This document shows, piece after piece, positions 7,010 to 14,854 of a DNA stretch of 22,676 bases. The notes beneath the pieces were generated by a model that worked only from the letters and a program-made list of their open reading frames with translations, ran no database searches and had not been told where the DNA came from. Every line of letters starts with the position of its first letter. The first letter of the stretch is position 1. The DNA is from Desulfobacterales bacterium (lineage in GTDB: Bacteria; Desulfobacterota; Desulfobacteria; Desulfobacterales; 4be13): NCBI GenBank assembly GCA_029934695.1, contig JAOZLU010000018.1, forward strand, positions 1 through 22,676, in the 5' to 3' direction. Position numbers and translations under genes: made by a program.

Positions 7010-7468
7010 ATGAAAAAACTCTTATGTCTGAATATTAATGATAAAGAATATGAAGTGGCTGTGGAGCCGAATCAGACCCTGGTTGATCTGATCCGCTATG
7101 AACTCGGACTGACCGGAACCAAAAAAGGCTGCGAGATGGGAGACTGCGGCTCATGCACGGTAATTATGGACGGGAAGCCGGTCAATTCGTGTCTTGTCCT
7201 GGCCATGCAGGCCGATGGAAAAAAAATCACGACCATCGAAGGCGTGGAAACAGATGACGGCCTGCATCCCATACAGAAGTCATTTGTGGAAAAAGGGGCC
7301 ATCCAGTGCGGATTCTGCTCACCCGGAATGATCCTCTCCGGGAGTGCTTTGCTGGAACGGAATCCGAAACCGGATGAAGATGATATCCGAAAGGCCATAT
7401 CTGGAAATCTTTGCAGATGCACCGGATATCAGAAGATCGTGGAAGCTATAAAATCTGTTAATGAGTAG
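7010..7468 (+). CDS. Molybdenum hydroxylase 2x[2Fe-2S] subunit (XdhC/CoxS type)
   Basis: 152 residues from ATG 7010, AGAGGAG at 6992-6998. The plant-type ferredoxin cluster uses Cys41, 46, 49 (GCEMGDCGSC) and 61. The second, helical-domain cluster uses Cys100, 103 (QCGFC), 135 and 137 (CRCTGY). All eight ligands are present and the length is typical. It carries electrons from the molybdopterin site to the FAD subunit. The first motif reads GCEMGDCGSC rather than the GCGEGGCGAC common in CO dehydrogenase, which fits a non-CO hydroxylase. Second gene of the operon, 175 bases after the FAD gene, which leaves room for internal regulation. Confidence 0.95.
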   Translation: MKKLLCLNINDKEYEVAVEPNQTLVDLIRYELGLTGTKKGCEMGDCGSCTVIMDGKPVNSCLVLAMQADGKKITTIEGVETDDGLHPIQKSFVEKGAIQCGFCSPGMILSGSALLERNPKPDEDDIRKAISGNLCRCTGYQKIVEAIKSVNE

Positions 7469-7515
7469 TCAGTCTGTCTCAATTGACAACTGACAACTGA
7501 ATAAGGAGAAACCAG

Positions 7516-9873
7516 ATGAGCGAATATAATGTCATTAATTCCAGAGCGTCCCGAATTGACACCCCTGACAAGTCCACGGGACGGGCAGTGTTCATAGATG
7601 ATATGAGTATGCCGGGGATGCTTTACGGCGCTCTGTTGCAAAGCCCCCTGGCATCTGCAAAAATTCTCAGCATTGACACCTCGGCGGCTGAAAATCTCCC
7701 GGGAGTCAAAGCGGTCGTCACCGCCAAAGAAGCAGGACTGGTAAAGTACGGCGTAAGCCCTGCCCGGTATGATGAAACCCTTTTCTGTCACGACAAAGTC
7801 CGATATGTGGGAGACGAGATCGCCGCGGTCGCGGCCACCGACCTTGAAACGGCAATGGAAGCTGTCTCCCTCATTAAAGTGGAATACGAGGAACTGCCTC
7901 TTCTGCTGACCATTGACGATGCCATGGCCGAAGGAGCACCTGTCCTTCACGAAAAATACCCTGGAAACGTCTGCGCCGAGGTTCATCAGGAATTCGGAGA
8001 TGTTGAGGCGGGATTCAAAGAATCTGACCTGATTAAAACCCAGACATTCAGAAACAAACGCCAGGATGCCGCATTTATTGAGCCACAGGGCTGTCTTGCC
8101 CGCTATGATCCGTCCTCCGGAAACCTCACGCTGCACAGTTCCACCCAGGTTCCCCATTATGTCCAGCGGACCCTCGCCATGGTGCTGAAGCTTCCCGTGG
8201 GAAAAGTGAGGGTTGTCAAACCTTATGTGGGCGCGGGATTCGGCATCAAGGCCGCGGCAAACCCCATGGAACTGAGTGCGTGTCTCCTTTCCATGAAGAC
8301 CGGGAAACCAGTGAAGATGAACTACTCCAGGGAACAGGTCTTCATGTTCGGACGGGCCAGGCACCAGTTTACCCATACCATGACCACCGGCGTGAAAAAG
8401 GACGGCACACTCATGGCCCTGAAGCATGAATGCTACTTGGACGGCGGTGCGTATTCAAGCTTCGGCATTGCCACAGTCTATTACGCGGGATCACTTCTCG
8501 GCGGGCCGTACAAGCTGCCCAACATGAAATATGACGGATACCGGATCTATACCAACAAGCCCGCATGCGGTGCCCAGAGAGGTCATGGCGGCGTGGCAGC
8601 CAGGGCGTGCTGGGAACAGCAGTTGGACATCATTTCCGAGGAATTGGGAATGGATCCCCTTGAATTCCGCCTGAAAAATATGATGGTTACAGGAGATATC
8701 ACCTGCAACGATCTCAATATGAGCAGCCTGGGCATGAGGGAATGCATTGATGCCATAAAAGAAGGGGCCGGGTGGGATGCGAAAAAAGGCAGGCTGCCCA
8801 AAGGAAAAGGCATTGGAATGGCCTGCGGCTTTTTTGTATCCGGCGCGGGGTATCCCATCTATCGCTCTGATACATATCACGGGACTGTTGTGATCAAACT
8901 GACCGAAGACGGAGGCACTGCGCTTGTTTACACGGCATCCGCCGAGATCGGTCAAGGTTCGGATACGACATTTGCCATGATTGCCGCAGAGGCTCTGGGT
9001 ATTCTGTTGGAGAACGTGAGACTGGAATCCGGGGACACTGACTTCGGGGTTGACCTGGGCGCGTATTCCAGCAGGCAGACCCTGATGACCGGCCATGCCA
9101 CGAAAGAAGCAGCGGAAGATGTCAAGAGGCAGGTACTGGAGGTACTTTCGGAGGAACTGAAGATTCCGGCTGAGGATATGGATATTAAAAACGCAGCAAT
9201 CGTCTTTAAAAAGGAGAAACCCGATTTCAGTGCAATGCGGACCCGCTATATCAAGGAACATCGGGGCTGGTCTGACAATCCGGCCGAAGATGACGAACTC
9301 TCTTTCAGAGAGGCATCCCGTATAGCGTTTCTTGCCCGGGGGAGCATTGTGGGAACCGGCAAGTACAAACCCCACGAGCTGGGAGGCAAATTCAAAGGTG
9401 CCGCGGTGGGAACATCTCCTGCTTACGGATGTTCCGCCCAGATTGTGGAAGTCAGCGTTGATGAGGAAACCGGAAAGATTCTGATTGAAAAAGTGACAGA
9501 CGCGCATGACTGCGGCCGGGCAATCAACCGGACATCGGTGGAGGGCCAGATGGAAGGATCGGTCTCCATGGGTCTGGGTGAGGCCATGTACGAGGAAGTC
9601 AAATTTGATGGGAAAGGAAGGGTCATCAACTCCGATCTCGCCGAGTACAAAATTCCCACATCTCTGGATATGCCCCCGGTGGAGCCTATCATTGTGGAAA
9701 GCAACGAGCCCAACGGCCCCTTTGGCGCCAAGGAGGTTGGCGAGGGGGCGATCATGCCTACCATACCGGCCATACTGAACGCGGTTTATGACGCGATTGG
9801 TGTGAGAATCCGTGAGCTTCCGCTGACCCCGGAAAGAGTGTATATGTCCATCAGGGAAAAGGAAAAAGAATAA
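7516..9873 (+). CDS. Molybdenum hydroxylase catalytic subunit (XdhA/HcrA-like)
   Basis: 785 residues, AAGGAG at 7503-7508. The N-terminal domain covers about 1-130 (aldehyde oxidase/xanthine dehydrogenase a/b hammerhead, GRAVFIDDMSMPGMLYGALLQSPLASAKI). The Mo-binding domains follow, with VGAGFGIK, CGAQRGHGGVAARACWEQQLD and GQGSDTTFAMIAAEAL. GAKEVGEGAIMPTIPAI near the end carries the general-base Glu743 that positions water or hydroxide at the Mo centre. The CO-dehydrogenase loop AYxCSFR is absent, ruling out true CODH. The motifs GAQRGHG and GAYSSRQTLMTGHA are closest in character to 4-hydroxybenzoyl-CoA reductase and unassigned hydroxylases. Substrate is probably an aromatic, N-heterocyclic or purine compound; it cannot be fixed from sequence. 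No maturation chaperone gene is in the window. Confidence 0.92.
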   Translation: MSEYNVINSRASRIDTPDKSTGRAVFIDDMSMPGMLYGALLQSPLASAKILSIDTSAAENLPGVKAVVTAKEAGLVKYGVSPARYDETLFCHDKVRYVGDEIAAVAATDLETAMEAVSLIKVEYEELPLLLTIDDAMAEGAPVLHEKYPGNVCAEVHQEFGDVEAGFKESDLIKTQTFRNKRQDAAFIEPQGCLARYDPSSGNLTLHSSTQVPHYVQRTLAMVLKLPVGKVRVVKPYVGAGFGIKAAANPMELSACLLSMKTGKPVKMNYSREQVFMFGRARHQFTHTMTTGVKKDGTLMALKHECYLDGGAYSSFGIATVYYAGSLLGGPYKLPNMKYDGYRIYTNKPACGAQRGHGGVAARACWEQQLDIISEELGMDPLEFRLKNMMVTGDITCNDLNMSSLGMRECIDAIKEGAGWDAKKGRLPKGKGIGMACGFFVSGAGYPIYRSDTYHGTVVIKLTEDGGTALVYTASAEIGQGSDTTFAMIAAEALGILLENVRLESGDTDFGVDLGAYSSRQTLMTGHATKEAAEDVKRQVLEVLSEELKIPAEDMDIKNAAIVFKKEKPDFSAMRTRYIKEHRGWSDNPAEDDELSFREASRIAFLARGSIVGTGKYKPHELGGKFKGAAVGTSPAYGCSAQIVEVSVDEETGKILIEKVTDAHDCGRAINRTSVEGQMEGSVSMGLGEAMYEEVKFDGKGRVINSDLAEYKIPTSLDMPPVEPIIVESNEPNGPFGAKEVGEGAIMPTIPAILNAVYDAIGVRIRELPLTPERVYMSIREKEKE

Positions 9874-9968
9874 CAGAATCTGGAATGCGGAACTCAGGCT
9901 TCCTCAATCCAGCGCCGGTGGTGAAAGAAATCGCAGACAAATATCCGAAAACGCTCGGCGAAGGTTGC

Positions 9969-10145
9969 GGACGGGATTGCAAATCCCGTCCGGCTTGAGG
10001 AGTGCCAAAATGAAATTTTGGCAGAAGTAATAAAAAAAGGTTGCGGACGGGATTGCAAATCCCGTCCGGCTTGAGCCAGTTGCCTGGCCCGGCCCAGTTG
10101 CTCGGCCCGGCCTAGCTGCTCGGCTCGGATTGACAAATCCGAGCC
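9969..10145. repeat. Mixed palindrome cluster before the PD-(D/E)XK gene
   Basis: GGACGGGATT palindromes (loop GCA) lie at 9969-9991 and 10045-10067. A TGCCAAAAT palindrome (9-bp arms, loop GAA) is at 10003-10023. An 18-base GC-rich tandem (CAGTTGC..CGGCCCGGCC) has copies at 10077, 10095 and a partial one at 10113. A GGCTCGGATT palindrome (loop GACA) is at 10122-10145. The gap 9874-10252 thus holds three sequence-unrelated palindromes of one architecture plus a tandem, and no gene. Confidence 0.9.
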
Positions 10146-10252
10146 ATGTCGGGCGGGGATGAGACATGAAAACTTCGCTGTGACGGGACATACAGGTCAG
10201 CAGCGGGAAATCAGCCCTTCCGGGGGCTCACACAGGAGCAAGGAGCGGCATC

Positions 10253-11866
10253 ATGACAAAAATGAAAAGACTTCCGGTGGGAGTGCAGGCATTCGAGACA
10301 TTCGCAAGCCGGAACTGCGTGTATGTGGACAAGACGGAGCATATTCTCCGCATGACGGACGAGGGGATGTTCTACTTCCTGTCCCGTCCCCGGCGGTTCG
10401 GGAAATCCCTGCTGGTCTCGGTCCTGAAATGCCTGTTCCAGGCAAAGAGGGAGCTGTTTGACGGGCTGCGGATAGCGGAACCCGGGAGATGGGAATGGGA
10501 GGAGCATCCGGTGATCATCATTGATTTCAACGGAATCACTTATGACACGCCGGAGAATTTCCGCCTGTCCCTGACAGAGAGACTGACGCGCATGGCACAG
10601 GAACACGGGATAACACTGGAGAATTCCCTGCCCAAGGGAAAATTCGGGGAGCTGATCTCCGGTCTCCGGCGGAAAACCGGCATGCCGGTCGTCATCCTCG
10701 TTGACGAGTATGACAAGCCGATCATTGACCATCTCGGCAAAGGGAAGGCGGCCATGGAGACCGCCCGTGCCAACCGGGACATCCTGAAAAGCTTCTTCGG
10801 GGTGCTGAAGGACACGGACATCTCACCCATGCTCAGGTTCGTGTTCATCACCGGCGTGTCCAAGTTCAGCAGGGTCTCCATATTCTCGGAGCTCAACAAT
10901 CTCAGGGATATCACCATGAATCCGGACTATGCGGACATGCTCGGCTATACAGAGGAGGAGGTGGGAACCTGCTTTGCCCCGTATATTGACGGTTTCTCAC
11001 GGAAGACGCACATGCCCGGGACAGAGGTGAGAAAAAAACTGGAGCATCATTACGATGGATACAGGTTTTCCAGAAAGAACATAAAGGTTTATAATCCCTT
11101 CTCAGTTCTCAGCTCTCTTATCGAGACGGATTTCGGAAACTACTGGTTCGAGACCGGGACCCCGACCTTCCTGGTGAATCTGCTGAGGGAGAGGGACTGG
11201 CATCTGCCGGAGATTGAGAACACGGAGGTGACCGAGTCAGTCTTCAGCACCTACGACATTGACGATCTCAGGCCCGAGGCCCTGCTCTTCCAGACCGGCT
11301 ATCTGACCATAAAGAATGTGAGGGGCAGAATTCACAGCCTGGGGTATCCGAATCATGAGGTGAGGACGGCCTTTCTCGAAATCCTTCTCACCTCTCTGGC
11401 GGAGGGAGCCACCGGGACCGGGATATCCAGATTCGTTCTGCTCTCAAAGTACCTGATGGAGGAGGATTTCAAGGCATTTTTTGAGACAGTCACCGCCATA
11501 TTCGCAGCGGTTCCTTATTCTCTGAACTCCGGGCGGGACGAGGCGTACTTCCACACCATGTTCTATCTCATGGTGTCCGCGTCCGGAACAGATGCTGAGA
11601 ACGAGGTGCTGTCCTGTCGGGGCCGCATTGACCTTGTCATGGAATTTCCTGACAGTGTCCATATCACGGAGTTCAAGTGCAACCGGAGTGCGAAGGCAGC
11701 CATAAGCCAGATACGGAAGAAGGGGTACGCCGAAAAATATAAACAGGGCGGAAAGAAGATATTTCTTCTCGGCATCAACTTCAGCACGGAGAAGCGGATT
11801 CCCATGGAATGGAAGGTGGAAACCGAGGGTGGGGAGGCGGTCATGACTGGGCAGAATGAAGTCTGA
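10253..11866 (+). CDS. AAA-ATPase-like / PD-(D/E)XK nuclease-superfamily protein (DUF1703 type)
   Basis: 537 residues, AAGGAG at 10238-10243. The N-terminal AAA-ATPase-like domain (about 1-290) opens with RLPVGVQAFETFASRNCVYVDKT, has a P-loop RPRRFGKS (45-52) and Walker B VVILVDEYD (146-154). The C-terminal PDDEXK_9 nuclease-like domain has Asp460 (RGRIDLVME) and Glu473-x-Lys475 (TEFK), the nuclease triad. The family is strongly amplified in Bacteroidetes and in some Desulfobacterota; its role is unproven, with DNA processing or defence proposed. The gene is visibly more GC-rich than its neighbours and is flanked by GGACGGGATT palindromes on both sides, which suggests it arrived or spread together with them. 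Full length and apparently intact. Confidence 0.88.
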   Translation: MTKMKRLPVGVQAFETFASRNCVYVDKTEHILRMTDEGMFYFLSRPRRFGKSLLVSVLKCLFQAKRELFDGLRIAEPGRWEWEEHPVIIIDFNGITYDTPENFRLSLTERLTRMAQEHGITLENSLPKGKFGELISGLRRKTGMPVVILVDEYDKPIIDHLGKGKAAMETARANRDILKSFFGVLKDTDISPMLRFVFITGVSKFSRVSIFSELNNLRDITMNPDYADMLGYTEEEVGTCFAPYIDGFSRKTHMPGTEVRKKLEHHYDGYRFSRKNIKVYNPFSVLSSLIETDFGNYWFETGTPTFLVNLLRERDWHLPEIENTEVTESVFSTYDIDDLRPEALLFQTGYLTIKNVRGRIHSLGYPNHEVRTAFLEILLTSLAEGATGTGISRFVLLSKYLMEEDFKAFFETVTAIFAAVPYSLNSGRDEAYFHTMFYLMVSASGTDAENEVLSCRGRIDLVMEFPDSVHITEFKCNRSAKAAISQIRKKGYAEKYKQGGKKIFLLGINFSTEKRIPMEWKVETEGGEAVMTGQNEV

Positions 11867-11941
11867 AGGATGAAATCCCCAGCCTCATATCGCTCAGATC
11901 GGACTTCGGCGAGCAATTTACCTGAATGCAAAAAAGGTTGC

Positions 11942-12029
11942 GGACGGGATTGCAAATCCCGTCCGGCTTGGGTGGGATTGCAAATCCCGTCCGGCTTGGG
12001 TGGGATTGCAAATCCCGTCCGGCTTGGGT
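11942..12029. repeat. 28-base tandem of truncated GGACGGGATT palindromes
   Basis: A complete palindrome at 11942-11964 is followed by two further units; exact copies of the 28-base unit begin at 11946, 11974 and 12002 (GGGATTGCAAATCCCGTCCG, then GCTTGGGT). In units 2 and 3 the left arm is cut to GGGATT while the right arm stays intact. This points to tandem slippage or targeted duplication, not independent insertion. Confidence 0.9.
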
Positions 12030-12031
12030 CT

Positions 12032-12131
12032 GAAGGATGAAGTGCCTCTTTCATCCTTCTGACTTCAGACTTCATCCCTCATCTCTCAGACTTCAGACTT
12101 CATTCTTCAGACTTCAGACTTCAGACCTCAT
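12032..12131. repeat. Hairpin and CAGACTTCA microsatellite-like tract
   Basis: GAAGGATGAA (12032-12041) pairs perfectly with TTCATCCTTC (12050-12059) around an 8-base loop. From 12060 to 12125 the sequence is a run of GACTTCA/CAGACTTCA units. The GAAGGATGAA arm also occurs at 11864, just at the end of the preceding gene. The tract ends directly before the chemoreceptor's ribosome site and could affect its expression. Confidence 0.75.
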
Positions 12132-12148
12132 TTTGGCAAGGAGGAAAT

Positions 12149-13474
12149 ATGAACAGACAGGTTGGCCCGAAACAAGGCATTCAGAGAAAAATGGGGCTTT
12201 TCCTTATTCTCATAACCACATTCATTCTGGTCGGATTTGGGCTTTACCAGCATTTCAGAGACGCGCACAATATTACGGCGGATATCAATTGTCTTGCGGA
12301 AATGACGATACTCAGACTGGCTGATAATCTTGCACTGCCTATATGGAGCGTAGATGACAGTCAGATTGAGAAGGTGCTCCTATCCGAAATGAATGAAAAA
12401 AGGATCTATTCCGTCCTGATCAGAAAAAATGACGGAAAAAAGATTGCTGTAAGAGGCATTAAAAGGGATGACAGGTGGCAACTTATCGAAACAGAAAATG
12501 ACGTTTCGGGCAGAAAAAGCAAAAAAATTGTGATGGAAGGTGAGGAATTGGGGGTTGTCGAAGTTTGTCTGACCAAAAAATTCATGGTAGCTGAACTGAA
12601 GCATGAAATAATCATAAAAATTGTGACGATTGTATTTTTGGACATGTCCTTGCTGATTGCCATTATGACAATCATACGAAGGAATGTCATCAGGCCCGTG
12701 AGGCTGGTCATCGCCGGCTTTACTGAAAGTGCTGAAAAGATATACTCGGCTTCGGCCCAAATATCATCCGCAAGTCAGTCACTGTCAGAAGGTTCGTGTG
12801 ATCAGGCAGCGTCTCTGGAGGAATCATCCGCATCTCTGGAGGAAGTCTCCTCCATGAGCCGGCAAAACGCAACCAATACAGAGAATGCAGACAGATCTAC
12901 GAGAAAAGCCGGTCAGGTGGTCATGCAGGCAGGCAATGCCATGTCCGCCATGACCAGTGCCATGGAAAAGATATCCGGGGTAGCCGGGGAAACTCATAAA
13001 ATCATCAGTATGATAGACGGAATCACCTTTCAGACCAATATCCTGGCTCTCAATGCCGCTGTTGAGGCAGCCAGGGCTGGTGAGGCAGGACTTGGATTCG
13101 CTGTGGTTGCGGAAGAGGTGAGAACTCTTGCGGCAAAAACTGCTGATGCGACAAAACATACTGCCGATCTGGTGGAAAAGATTATAAGGCAGGTCAGTGA
13201 CGGAACTGAATTTGCGATCCGGACCGATGCGGCTTTCAGAGAAGTTGCCGCAGTCTCAGCCGGGGCTGCCGAAAGGATCAGTGAGATTACGGCAGTTTCC
13301 AAAGAACAGGCCCAAATTGTCGGACAAGTAAACAAGGGGGTGATACAGGTGGAAAAGGTAACTCAGCAGAATGCGGCACACGCCCAGGAACTGGCGGCTG
13401 TTTCAGAATATATGAACGCACAGGCTGGGAAGATGAAGGGCTTTGTCAGGGAATTGGCCGCTTTGGTCGGGTAG
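12149..13474 (+). CDS. Methyl-accepting chemotaxis protein
   Basis: 441 residues, AAGGAGG at 12138-12144. Membrane segment 1 is at about 15-33 and segment 2 at 154-177, with a ~120-residue periplasmic sensor between them that I do not recognise. A short HAMP-like linker follows (RRNVIRPVRLVIAGF), then a long coiled-coil signalling domain. The conserved hairpin tip at 289-325 (IDGITFQTNILALNAAVEAARAGEAGLGFAVVAEEVR) binds CheA and CheW. No C-terminal CheR/CheB tethering pentapeptide is present. It senses an unknown extracytoplasmic ligand and modulates a chemotaxis-type kinase. The periplasmic solute-binding protein 167 bases downstream could be its ligand-presenting partner. The TAG stop falls at the edge of a GAACAATTT palindrome. 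Confidence 0.95.
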   Translation: MNRQVGPKQGIQRKMGLFLILITTFILVGFGLYQHFRDAHNITADINCLAEMTILRLADNLALPIWSVDDSQIEKVLLSEMNEKRIYSVLIRKNDGKKIAVRGIKRDDRWQLIETENDVSGRKSKKIVMEGEELGVVEVCLTKKFMVAELKHEIIIKIVTIVFLDMSLLIAIMTIIRRNVIRPVRLVIAGFTESAEKIYSASAQISSASQSLSEGSCDQAASLEESSASLEEVSSMSRQNATNTENADRSTRKAGQVVMQAGNAMSAMTSAMEKISGVAGETHKIISMIDGITFQTNILALNAAVEAARAGEAGLGFAVVAEEVRTLAAKTADATKHTADLVEKIIRQVSDGTEFAIRTDAAFREVAAVSAGAAERISEITAVSKEQAQIVGQVNKGVIQVEKVTQQNAAHAQELAAVSEYMNAQAGKMKGFVRELAALVG

Positions 13475-13494
13475 AACAATTTTGCAAATTGTTT
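13474..13494. repeat. GAACAATTT-family palindrome abutting the chemoreceptor stop
   Basis: AACAATTT (13475-13482), loop TGC, then the complement to 13493. It is the same family as the tandem array at 5566-5681. Its first G is the last base of the TAG stop codon, as if insertion created or just spared the end of the gene. Confidence 0.85.
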
Positions 13495-13600
13495 GCTGCT
13501 CACTGTCAACTGATTTATATAGAGCGTTACACATAATGTTTGTCAGCAGATGAATTTTTAACATACTGATAATAAAATAAAGTGTCAGAAAAAAATGATT

Positions 13601-13629
13601 TTGACAATCTTTTTGTTAAACGCTATAGA
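13601..13629 (+). promoter_or_regulatory. Sigma70-like hexamers before the solute-binding protein gene
   Basis: TTGACA (13601-13606) and TATAGA (13624-13629) are separated by 17 bases. The expected transcript start would fall on the ribosome site AGGAGG (13631-13636), so productive use for this gene is doubtful unless the message is nearly leaderless. The match may be chance in AT-rich DNA. Confidence 0.3.
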
Positions 13630-13641
13630 TAGGAGGAAAGT

Positions 13642-14409
13642 ATGAAAAATTGTATTCTTGTTATGGTCGCCCTGCTCACTGCATTTTTCTGTGCAGGAAC
13701 AGCGGCAAACGCAACACCGGAAAATAAGGAGATTGTCATCTCCTTTTCAGGCAAAGGCTGGCCTCCGTATCTGATCCGGGAAAAAGACGGGAACCTTGGC
13801 GGATTCATGTTTGATGTGTTGCAAAGCATCGCCGCTTCAAGCGGGTATAAAGTGACCGCCAAAGACTATCCTTCAAAGCGGGGAGCCATAATGTTGGACA
13901 AGGGGCGGATTGATGCCCGCGCAAAGGCAAAGGAATGGGTAAAAAATCCCGAACATTATACTTGGACCGACCCTGTCGTGGCATCCGTGGACCTTCTCGT
14001 GTTCCTGAAAGAGAATCCCATAGTTTTCAGCAAGCCTGAAGATTTGCTCGGAAAGCGGATAGGGACCGGTCTGGGATACAGCTATCCGCTGCTGGATCCC
14101 TATTTTGCGGACAACCGCATTATACGTTCCGACGCAAAATCCGTGTTTGCCATACTGACAATGTTGCTGAAACAGCGTACTGATGCTGCAATTCTAAACA
14201 AATTCGTGGTATTGTGGGTCCTCAGACAGGAGTCGAGGCTTCAGAGAGAGAAGTTCAAATTTTCTGAAAAGCCCGTGGGAAAGGCAGGATACAGGTTCAT
14301 GTTCACATCCGAACATGATTGGAAGCCTTTTGTGAGGTTGTTCAATCAGGAATTGGTGAAAATGAAGGAAGACGGAAGATTGGAAAAAATAATGAAAAAA
14401 TATCAGTAA
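13642..14409 (+). CDS. Periplasmic solute-binding protein (SBP_bac_3 type)
   Basis: 255 residues, AGGAGG at 13631-13636. Residues 1-24 form a Sec signal peptide with a plausible ANA cleavage site. The mature part is a family 3 extracellular solute-binding fold: ISFSGKGWPPYLIREKDGNLGGFMFDVLQSIAASSGYKVTAKDYPSKRGAIMLDKGRIDA, then a KPEDLLGKRIGTGLGYSYP hinge, and C-terminal NQELVKMKEDGRLEKIMKKY. Such proteins bind amino acids or similar small molecules. No ABC permease or ATPase gene is adjacent, so it may serve a sensor rather than a transporter; the upstream chemoreceptor is the obvious candidate partner. A strong hairpin follows the stop. Confidence 0.9.
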   Translation: MKNCILVMVALLTAFFCAGTAANATPENKEIVISFSGKGWPPYLIREKDGNLGGFMFDVLQSIAASSGYKVTAKDYPSKRGAIMLDKGRIDARAKAKEWVKNPEHYTWTDPVVASVDLLVFLKENPIVFSKPEDLLGKRIGTGLGYSYPLLDPYFADNRIIRSDAKSVFAILTMLLKQRTDAAILNKFVVLWVLRQESRLQREKFKFSEKPVGKAGYRFMFTSEHDWKPFVRLFNQELVKMKEDGRLEKIMKKYQ

Positions 14410-14416
14410 TGTCCGA

Positions 14417-14449
14417 AGACCTCCGATGTTTTCAAAACCTCGGAGGTCT
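14417..14449. terminator. Strong hairpin after the solute-binding protein gene
   Basis: AGACCTCCGA (14417-14426) pairs perfectly with TCGGAGGTCT (14440-14449), and GTTTT/AAAAC inside the loop could extend the stem. It starts 8 bases after the stop. There is no U-run after the stem on either strand, so it may be a mRNA-stabilising or processing hairpin and not a classical intrinsic terminator. Confidence 0.55.
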
Positions 14450-14620
14450 GAGAAGGGGACACCAAAGTTAAGGGAATTTACTTAAAACATAAAGTCATCC
14501 TTAATATAATACAACGAAAGAAACAAATTTTCCAGCACAAAAAAAATATTTGTCAACAAAAGAATTAAAAAAAAATTGTATTTGATTTTTTCCCATATTT
14601 GTGTCAGTATTGCTTAAACT

Positions 14621-14645
14621 CGTTACGAGATTCCGCCTCGTAACG
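14621..14645. repeat. Palindrome CGTTACGAG with 7-nt loop
   Basis: CGTTACGAG, loop ATTCCGC, then the exact complement. It lies just after an A/T-rich stretch (14460-14610) in which no gene is seen. Confidence 0.85.
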
Positions 14646-14660
14646 TGAATACCGGAGGCT

Positions 14661-14706
14661 CTGATTGAAAAAGTGACAAACGCGCATGACTGCGGCCGGG
14701 CAGTCA
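14661..14706 (+). pseudogene. Orphan 46-base fragment of the molybdenum hydroxylase large-subunit gene
   Basis: The stretch matches 9481-9526 of the hydroxylase catalytic gene with two mismatches in 46 bases (42 of the first 43 positions, encoding LIEKVTDAHDCGRA there). A shorter ACCGGA match with a 2-base gap precedes it. It is not within an open gene here. It is either a recombination scar or a functional sequence copy. Confidence 0.8.
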
Positions 14707-14713
14707 TGGGAGC

Positions 14714-14746
14714 ATGGCTCGGGTTTGTCAATCCGAGTCGAGCCAT
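14714..14746. repeat. Nested palindrome of the CTCGGATT family
   Basis: The outer arms ATGGCTCG and CGAGCCAT enclose a second pairing CTCGGGTT with AATCCGAG around a 4-nt loop. The two pairings are mutually exclusive. It is a diverged relative of the palindromes at 10122-10145 and 22589-22610. Confidence 0.7.
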
Positions 14747-14813
14747 ATGGCCCAAACTATCTTTTATAATTGATATAACGTCACAGTATCCCTGAGATCA
14801 TTTTTTTTGCAGC

Positions 14814-14843
14814 TTTTGGCGCACTGCCAAAAATGATTTTGGC
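14814..14843. promoter_or_regulatory. Three alternating TTTTGGC / GCCAAAA half-sites
   Basis: TTTTGGC (14814-14820), GCCAAAA (14826-14832) and TTTTGGC (14837-14843) can form either of two exclusive hairpins. The second pair is a relative of the TGCCAAAAT palindromes. Position ~190 bases before the AIM24 gene would permit an attenuation-like switch, but decay of a palindrome pair is equally likely. Confidence 0.35.
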
Positions 14844-14854
14844 GATCTGAAAAA

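Noticed and set aside
7429..8427. 332-codon open frame on the minus strand inside the hydroxylase genes
   Set aside because: It lies antisense to strongly conserved Mo-hydroxylase coding sequence, has no family features and no credible start; a codon-bias shadow.
5953..9873. Aerobic-type CO dehydrogenase (coxMSL)
   Set aside because: The order fits, but the active-site loop AYxCSFR is absent from the large subunit.
11942..12029. Regularly spaced palindromic repeats resembling a CRISPR array
   Set aside because: The copies are joined head to tail with no unique spacers; period and repeat are the same 28 bases.
14501..14755. 84-codon minus-strand frame in the gap before AIM24
   Set aside because: It spans a palindrome, the hydroxylase fragment and an AT-rich tract; it has no protein-like features.
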